DNA of 11,834 nt, from positions 1 through 11,834 of the forward strand of contig JBICIG010000087.1 of assembly GCA_043101605.1 (NCBI GenBank), in the 5' to 3' direction. This DNA comes from JBICIG01 sp043101605. GTDB taxonomy: Bacteria; Planctomycetota; Phycisphaerae; Phycisphaerales; UBA1924. A model generated the notes under the pieces. That model was not told where the DNA came from. It ran no database searches and saw only the letters and a list, made by a program, of their open reading frames with translations. Of the stretch, positions 7,067 through 11,834 are shown one piece after another. The first letter of the stretch is position 1. Every line of letters starts with the position of its first letter. The translations under genes were made by a program, and so were the position numbers.

Positions 7067-8842
7067 ATGATGGATGTGATGAAGTGGGCGCGGTCGGCGT
7101 GTGCGATCGCCGTGTGTGCGGGTTCGGTCGCGTGGGCGGGGCCCGGGACGCTTCCCTCGCCGCTGCTCCCGGTGGATTCCGATCTCGATCCGTCGTTCCA
7201 GCAGCTCACGCTCGACGCGGACGCAGCGGCGGCGGTGCGGGCGCGCGACGGGATGATCCTCGAGGGCTTTGCGCTCGACGGCGGGATTCGCGTGGACCTC
7301 GAGCTCGAGCGTACCAGCGCGTTCGCCAGCGGCGCTCTCCTGCTGCACGCGACGCCCAACGGCGTCGAGGCGCTCCCCGCGCCGACGCACGATCTCTACC
7401 GCGGCGCGGTCGTTGGCGAGGAAGGCTCGTATGTCGTGCTGTCGTTCGATGACGACGGCGTGAGCGGCATCATCGACATGCGCGGCGAGACCTGGGTGAT
7501 CTCGTCCGGGCCGCACGGCGCCGGTCTCGACCCGGTCGTCTACAACATCTCCACACTGCCCGAGGGGCTGATCAATTTCCGCGACTTCATCTGTCACGCG
7601 GGCGACATGCCCGAGAACGCCGAGTTGATGACCGCCGCCGACGGCGCCCCGACGACGCTCGAGAATGTCATCAAGTGCCGGCGGACGACGGTCGCGATCG
7701 AGACCGACCGCGAGCTGCTGAACCTGTTCGGGGGCGACACGAACGCGGCGACGGCGTATGTCGAGCTGCTGGTCGCCGCGAACACCGAGATCTACAAGCG
7801 TGACATCAACCTGCGCTTCGAGATCGGGTACATGATCCTCTACACGGGCAGCGACCCGTGGAACCAGGGCAGCACGGGCAACCAGCTCAACCAGCTCCGC
7901 GATTACTGGGTCGCGAACAACCAGAGCATCGAGCGCGACCTGGTGCACATGTTCAGCGGGCGCGGGCTCGGCGGGGGCGTCGCCTGGCTCGACAACCTCT
8001 GCCGCAGCTACGGGTACGCCGTCAGCGCGAACCTCAACGGCGCGTTCCCATACCCGCTGCAGGACCGCTCGAACCAGAACTGGGACATGATGGTGACCGC
8101 CCACGAGTGGGGTCACAACATGGGCACCCCCCACACCCACGACTACGAGCCGCAGATCGACGGGTGCGGCACCAACGACTGCTCGCTCAAGGACGACTCG
8201 ACGATCATGTCGTACTGCCACCTCTGCCCGGGCGGGCTCTCGAACATCCGCCTCGGGTTCCACCCGCGCGTGATCGACCGCATGCTGCTGACGGTCCCGA
8301 GCGCCCCGTGCGACCTGGTCTTCACCGACATCCCGACGATCACGCAGCAGCCCGAATCGCTGACGCAGGTCTGCTCGGGTTCGAGCGTGGTGCTCTCGGT
8401 CGATGCGCTCAACGACGAGGGCACGGCCGACGGGCTGACCTACCGCTGGATCAAGGACGGGCAGTTCCTCGACATCTTCACGCGCGAACTGACGCTCCCG
8501 GGCGTCTCCGCCGCCGATTCGGGCCTGTACCAGGTCCGAGTCGGGGGTGACTGCGGGTCGGCGTACTCGCAGACGGCGCTGGTCGCGGTCAGCGACTGCA
8601 ACTGCCCGGCCGACCTGACCGGCTCGTCCGATCCCAACGACCCGTCCTACGGCACGCGGGACGGCGACGCCGACGGCGACGACTTCTTCTTCTACCTCGA
8701 CGCGTTCGCGAGCGGCAACACCGGTGTGTGCGACCTGACCGGCTCGTCCGATCCCAACGAGCCCTCCTACGACCAGCCCGATGGCGACTGCGACGGCGAC
8801 GACTTCTTCCGCTACCTCGACCTGTTCGCCCAGGGCTGCTGA
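7067..8842 (+). CDS. Secreted M12-type zinc metalloprotease with Ig-like domain and GC-type dockerin
   Basis: This is a probable extracellular endopeptidase of 591 residues. ATG 7067 (or 7070) follows GGAGGGG at 7055-7061. The signal peptide ends VAWA|G (after Ala24). Residues about 55-150 resemble a reprolysin-type propeptide (LYRGAVVGEEGSYVVLSF, then VSGIIDMRGETWVIS). The catalytic domain runs from about 204 to 415: zinc motif HEWGHNMGTPH with His346, Glu347, His350 and His356, followed by the Met-turn STIMSYC (Met381), as in metzincins of the M12B/reprolysin-like group. A Cys-rich segment (DGCGTNDCS, CHLC) lies around the Met-turn. Residues about 423-510 are an Ig-like domain (PTITQQPESL, YRWIKDGQ, SAADSGLYQVRV). 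Residues 513-591 are the dockerin tag ending exactly in GC. All catalytic residues are present; the target is unknown. A terminator follows. Confidence 0.9.
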   Translation: MMDVMKWARSACAIAVCAGSVAWAGPGTLPSPLLPVDSDLDPSFQQLTLDADAAAAVRARDGMILEGFALDGGIRVDLELERTSAFASGALLLHATPNGVEALPAPTHDLYRGAVVGEEGSYVVLSFDDDGVSGIIDMRGETWVISSGPHGAGLDPVVYNISTLPEGLINFRDFICHAGDMPENAELMTAADGAPTTLENVIKCRRTTVAIETDRELLNLFGGDTNAATAYVELLVAANTEIYKRDINLRFEIGYMILYTGSDPWNQGSTGNQLNQLRDYWVANNQSIERDLVHMFSGRGLGGGVAWLDNLCRSYGYAVSANLNGAFPYPLQDRSNQNWDMMVTAHEWGHNMGTPHTHDYEPQIDGCGTNDCSLKDDSTIMSYCHLCPGGLSNIRLGFHPRVIDRMLLTVPSAPCDLVFTDIPTITQQPESLTQVCSGSSVVLSVDALNDEGTADGLTYRWIKDGQFLDIFTRELTLPGVSAADSGLYQVRVGGDCGSAYSQTALVAVSDCNCPADLTGSSDPNDPSYGTRDGDADGDDFFFYLDAFASGNTGVCDLTGSSDPNEPSYDQPDGDCDGDDFFRYLDLFAQGC

Positions 8843-8873
8843 GCCGCGAATCGAAGGGCATCCTTGCATCCCG

Positions 8874-8906
8874 CACCCGCGCCCGTTCCAATGGGCGCGG
8901 GTGTTT
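8874..8906 (+). terminator. Intrinsic terminator after the metalloprotease gene
   Basis: CACCCGCGCCC (8874-8884) and GGGCGCGGGTG (8893-8903) form a perfect 11-bp stem with an 8-nt loop, followed by TTT and then CACTTT. It begins 31 nt past the metalloprotease stop and ends about 24 nt before the next start. The downstream gene therefore needs either a promoter overlapping this short stretch or readthrough. Confidence 0.75.
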
Positions 8907-8929
8907 CACTTTGATCGGAAGGCGATCCC

Positions 8930-10390
8930 ATGACGATGACTCGGTCCGGATTCCCTGTAGTGCGGGCGGCGTGGGCGGCGGCGTTGCTGGCGTCCGTCGG
9001 CGCGGCCGCATCGGCCCAGACGACGCTCACGACCGAGCTCGTCGCCAGTGGTTTCAGCGCACCGCTGTATGTGACGCATGCGCCGGGCGATGACAGCCGC
9101 CTGTTCGTCGTCCAGCAGCGCGGGCTGATCCGAATCATCGATCTCGACTCGGGCAGCATCAACCCCACGCCCTTCATCGATCTTTCGGGCATTGTTTCGC
9201 AGGCGGGCAACGAGCGCGGGTTGCTCGGGCTCGCGTTCGACCCGGACTACGCGAGCAACGGCTACTTCTATGTGAACTACACGAACAACGCGGGCGACAC
9301 ACGCATCCGCCGCTACCAGGTCTCGAGCGATCCGGACATCGCCGACGCGCTCACTGCCACGCCCGTGATGGCGATCGCGCAGACCGACTCGAATCACAAC
9401 GGCGGATGGATCGGCTTCGGGCCCGACGGCTATCTGTACATCGCCTCGGGCGACGGCGGGGGGTCGTACGACCCCAACAACGCCGGGCAGCGGCTCAACA
9501 CGCTGCTCGGGAAGATGCTCCGCATCGACATCGACGGGGACGACTTCCCGACCGACAACCAGGCCAACTACGCCGTGCCCGATGACAACCCGTTCACGGA
9601 CGATCCGCTGGCGCTCGACGAGATCTGGGCGTACGGGCTCCGCAATCCCTGGCGCCCGAGTTTCGACCGGGCCACGGGCGACCTCTGGATCGCCGATGTC
9701 GGGCAGCAGCAGCGCGAAGAGGTCAACTTCCAGTCCGCGTCGAGCCCGGGCGGAGAGAACTACGGCTGGCGGCTGCGCGAGGGGTTCATCCAGACGCCCA
9801 ATGTCGGCGGGTCGCGGCCGGCGGACAATGTCGATCCGATCCACGACTACACCCACGCCCAGGGATGCTCGATCACCGGCGGGTATGTCTACCGCGGCTG
9901 CGCGATCCCCGATCTGCAGGGCGCTTACTTCTTCGCCGACTTCTGTTCCACCACGATCTGGACGCTGCGCTACGACGCCGTGGCGGTCAGCGACCTGACC
10001 GACCGCACCGCCGAACTCGATCCCCCCGGCTCGCTGGCGATCAGCTCGATCACTTCATTCGGCGAAGATGCGCAAGGCAATCTCTACATCGTTGACCGCG
10101 GCGGCGAGGTCTTCCGCATCGTCGCGGCCGACGGCTCCGACGCGTGCCCCTGCCCGGCCGACCTGACCGGGTCCTCCGACCCGAACGATCCTTCCTACGG
10201 CGTGCCCGACGGCGACGCCGACGGCGACGACTTCTTCTTCTACCTCGACGCCTTCACCGCCTCGGATACACCCGTCTGCGACCTGACCGGGTCCTCCGAT
10301 CCCAACGAGCCGTCCTTCGGCACGCCCGACGGCGATTGCGACGGCGACGACTTCTTCTTCTACCTGGATCTCTTCCTCGCCTGCGAATGA
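8930..10390 (+). CDS. Secreted PQQ-dependent sugar dehydrogenase family protein with GC-type dockerin
   Basis: This encodes 486 residues from ATG 8930; GGAAGG at 8917-8922 is 7 nt upstream. The signal peptide ends AASA|Q (after Ala29). Residues about 35-400 match the soluble glucose/sorbosone dehydrogenase (GSDH) six-bladed propeller: an early LVASGFSAPLYVTHAPGD, then RGLLGLAFDP, then NHNGGWIGFGPDGYLYIASG carrying the candidate catalytic base His156, LLGKMLRIDID, EIWAYGLRNPWRPSFD and ENYGWRLREG. Family members oxidise aldose sugars with PQQ and calcium, passing electrons to an external acceptor. Some relatives lack activity, so the substrate is open. Residues 408-486 are the dockerin tag. Its end is LFLACE, not the usual Gly-Cys: the Cys is one residue earlier, preceded by Ala and followed by Glu. 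No PQQ synthesis gene is in view. Confidence 0.9.
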   Translation: MTMTRSGFPVVRAAWAAALLASVGAAASAQTTLTTELVASGFSAPLYVTHAPGDDSRLFVVQQRGLIRIIDLDSGSINPTPFIDLSGIVSQAGNERGLLGLAFDPDYASNGYFYVNYTNNAGDTRIRRYQVSSDPDIADALTATPVMAIAQTDSNHNGGWIGFGPDGYLYIASGDGGGSYDPNNAGQRLNTLLGKMLRIDIDGDDFPTDNQANYAVPDDNPFTDDPLALDEIWAYGLRNPWRPSFDRATGDLWIADVGQQQREEVNFQSASSPGGENYGWRLREGFIQTPNVGGSRPADNVDPIHDYTHAQGCSITGGYVYRGCAIPDLQGAYFFADFCSTTIWTLRYDAVAVSDLTDRTAELDPPGSLAISSITSFGEDAQGNLYIVDRGGEVFRIVAADGSDACPCPADLTGSSDPNDPSYGVPDGDADGDDFFFYLDAFTASDTPVCDLTGSSDPNEPSFGTPDGDCDGDDFFFYLDLFLACE

Positions 10391-10402
10391 GCGGAACCAG
10401 GC

Positions 10403-10446
10403 CCGAGAAGTCTCGGCACCGTCCGCGCGGGTCTTGATCGACCCGC
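10403..10446 (+). terminator. Two tandem hairpins after the sugar dehydrogenase gene
   Basis: CCGAG-AAGT-CTCGG (10403-10416) is followed by GCGGGTC-TTGATC-GACCCGC (10427-10446), starting 12 nt after the stop. Only CCCCCTT follows, so a T-tract is essentially absent. They could end transcription or protect the 3' end of the mRNA. Position supports a 3'-end role; sequence support is weak. Confidence 0.4.
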
Positions 10447-10494
10447 CCCCTTCCGCGACACTGAGAGAAGCAGGGGGGCGGATGCGCCGCGGGT

Positions 10495-10523
10495 GCGTCC
10501 GCACGCGGTGTCCTCACGGACGC
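10495..10523 (+). promoter_or_regulatory. Inverted repeat upstream of the lactonase-like gene
   Basis: GCGTCCG (10495-10501) and CGGACGC (10517-10523) form a perfect 7-bp inverted repeat with a 15-nt spacer, ending 9 nt before the GGGAGG ribosome-binding site at 10533. It could be a leader hairpin or an operator. In GC-rich DNA it could also be chance. Confidence 0.3.
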
Positions 10524-10544
10524 TCGGCTCTTGGGAGGTGTTGC

Positions 10545-11834
10545 ATGCGTATTCGTAAGGTCATCGGGGTGGCGGCGCTCTCGCTGCTGGCGGGAACGGC
10601 TTCGGCCCAGGTCGCCGTCGGCGAGCGGCTCGTCGTGGTCTCCAACAACGGCAACCTCGAGGGCTCGGTCACGAGCTTCCTGCTCGACAGCGAAGATGCG
10701 CCCGTCTTCGTCAACCGCGTCGTCACCGGCGTGACCGACTCGACCTCCAATCCCGTCCCGGGGACCAACGCCTACGCGATCGACATCTCGCCGGACGGGC
10801 GGCTGATCGCCGTCTCGCACGCGACCGCTTTCACCGGACAGGAGCAACTCGACATCTTCACCGTCGCGCCCGACGGCACCATCGCGCTGCTCGACTCGGG
10901 CAGCACCCCCGACAGCCCGCTCGACCTCAAGTGGGTCAACAACTCGCTCCTGGCGGTCACACAGACCAGCTTCGGCGGGGCCAACGGCGTTCACCTCTAC
11001 CGCGTCAACCGGGACACCGGCTCGCTCAACCGCACCGATTTCGAGGGCGTCGGCAGCTTCCTGGGCTATCTCGCGGTCCATCCCTCGCGCCGATTCATCT
11101 ACGGGGGCGACGGGTCGGGCAACGCGATCTTCGTCATCGAGGTCGATGCCGACGGCAACCTCGATCTCATCCAGACCGTCTTCACCAGCCCCACCTATGC
11201 GCTCGACATCGACCTGACCAGCGACGGCACCAAGCTCTATGTCGCCGGCGGGATCAGCAACGGGCGGAACAATGTCCTCGGGTTCGATGTCGCGCCCAAC
11301 GGCACGCTCTCGCCCATGGATACGCCGCTGAACATCTCGGCGGGCAACTCGCCCAAGGGTGTCACCGTCTCGGCCGACGACGCGCTGCTCTATGTCGACC
11401 ACGGCACCGATGCGACCGTCCGCTCGTTCTTCATCAACGCCGACGGCTCGCTGACCTCCACCGGCAATGTCTTCGATGTCGGGCTCCAGGGCTCGCACGG
11501 CGAGACCGCCACCCTCCCCGGGGTCGTCCTCTTCACCGACGACACCACCGCGATCGACGGCATCCGCGGGCTCTACTCCTTCGGCGTCGATGCCACCGGC
11601 TCGTTCGCCAACCAGAACGGCCCGATCGTCGACACCCAGGGCATCTCCCCCGAGCACCTCGTCGCGTGGCAGCGCCTCTGCAACGCCGACCTGACCGCCA
11701 GCGGCGATCCAAACACGCTGACCTACGGCGTGCCCGACGGCGACGCCGACGCCGACGACTTCTTCTTCTACCTCGACGCCTTCGTCGCGGGCGACCTCGG
11801 CGTCTGCGACTTCACCGGCAGCAGCGACCCCAAC
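10545..11834 (+). CDS. Secreted lactonase-like beta-propeller with GC-type dockerin (3' end outside window)
   Basis: The frame is open for 430 codons from ATG 10545 to the window edge, with GGGAGG at 10533-10538 spaced 6 nt. The signal peptide is MRIRKVIGVAALSLLAGTASA|Q. Residues about 25-375 have the repeated blades of the 6-phosphogluconolactonase/YVTN-like propeller class: NAYAIDISPDGRLIAVSHAT, LDIFTVAPDGTIALLDSG, HLYRVNRDTGSLN, LAVHPSRRFIYGGD, IDLTSDGTKLYVAGG, VTVSADDALLYVDHGTD. Family members include lactonases and many proteins of unknown role, so catalysis is not assured. The dockerin tag starts at Cys379 and is unusual: CNADLTASGDPNTLTYG and DGDADADDFFFYLDAF (Gly to Ala). Unit 2 begins CDFTGSSDPN (421-430) and is then cut off by the window end. 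Confidence 0.85.
   Translation, partial: MRIRKVIGVAALSLLAGTASAQVAVGERLVVVSNNGNLEGSVTSFLLDSEDAPVFVNRVVTGVTDSTSNPVPGTNAYAIDISPDGRLIAVSHATAFTGQEQLDIFTVAPDGTIALLDSGSTPDSPLDLKWVNNSLLAVTQTSFGGANGVHLYRVNRDTGSLNRTDFEGVGSFLGYLAVHPSRRFIYGGDGSGNAIFVIEVDADGNLDLIQTVFTSPTYALDIDLTSDGTKLYVAGGISNGRNNVLGFDVAPNGTLSPMDTPLNISAGNSPKGVTVSADDALLYVDHGTDATVRSFFINADGSLTSTGNVFDVGLQGSHGETATLPGVVLFTDDTTAIDGIRGLYSFGVDATGSFANQNGPIVDTQGISPEHLVAWQRLCNADLTASGDPNTLTYGVPDGDADADDFFFYLDAFVAGDLGVCDFTGSSDPN

Noticed and set aside
5360..8869. 1169-codon open frame on the - strand
   Set aside because: It lies antisense to three well-supported genes. Its product is Arg/Val/Glu-rich with runs such as VEVEEEVVAVAV that are simply the reverse reading of the tag repeats. 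High GC at third positions keeps the antisense frame free of stops.
10254..11657. 467-codon open frame on the - strand
   Set aside because: It is antisense to the dehydrogenase tag and the lactonase-like propeller; the + strand frame has a signal peptide and blade repeats.
1..11834. CRISPR array, insertion sequence, tRNA or rRNA
   Set aside because: The repeats present are all coding tag units. No spacer-repeat pattern, transposase motif, terminal inverted repeats or tRNA-like cloverleaf was seen.

Overview
The window is GC-rich bacterial DNA in which every supported gene lies on the + strand. It holds nine coding regions, two of them cut by the window edges. Eight of the nine end in (or consist of) the same bipartite C-terminal module of about 80 residues. 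The module is two tandem units with the pattern DLTG-SSDPND-PDGD-(A/C)-DGDDFFFYLD and usually finishes in Gly-Cys at the extreme C-terminus. This matches what I know as the 'GC-type dockerin' anchoring domain of planctomycetes, especially Phycisphaerae. Together with the GC content and the DxNxNG..DxCE-type Cys-rich repeats, it points to a Phycisphaerales-like planctomycete; that assignment is inference.

Layout: 1-114, tail of a dockerin-tagged protein; 150-1043, secreted protein of unknown function; 1183-2976, SGNH/GDSL-type hydrolase; 3167-4489, HAF-repeat-like beta-propeller; 4592-5260, cytosolic UPF0173-type metal-dependent hydrolase, the only untagged gene; 5411-6805, Cys-rich secreted protein; 7067-8842, M12-type zinc metalloprotease with an Ig-like domain; 8930-10390, PQQ-dependent sugar dehydrogenase family protein; 10545-window end, lactonase-like beta-propeller. 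A good intrinsic terminator lies at 8874-8906. Intergenic gaps of 35-261 nt and several GC-rich hairpins suggest several transcription units rather than one operon.

The tagged genes share no single pathway. They look like a collection of exported enzymes and binding proteins (esterase, protease, sugar oxidoreductase, propellers) carrying one common C-terminal tag, so the shared theme is probably surface display or anchoring. No cohesin, sortase or other obvious receptor for the tag is encoded here. The most informative signals are a 237-nt near-identical tag copy shared by the second and third complete tagged genes (recent duplication or gene conversion, possibly with a scar), an invariant 40-residue repeat period, a split of the tags into upstream and downstream subtypes, and a change of codon style and G/C skew along the window.
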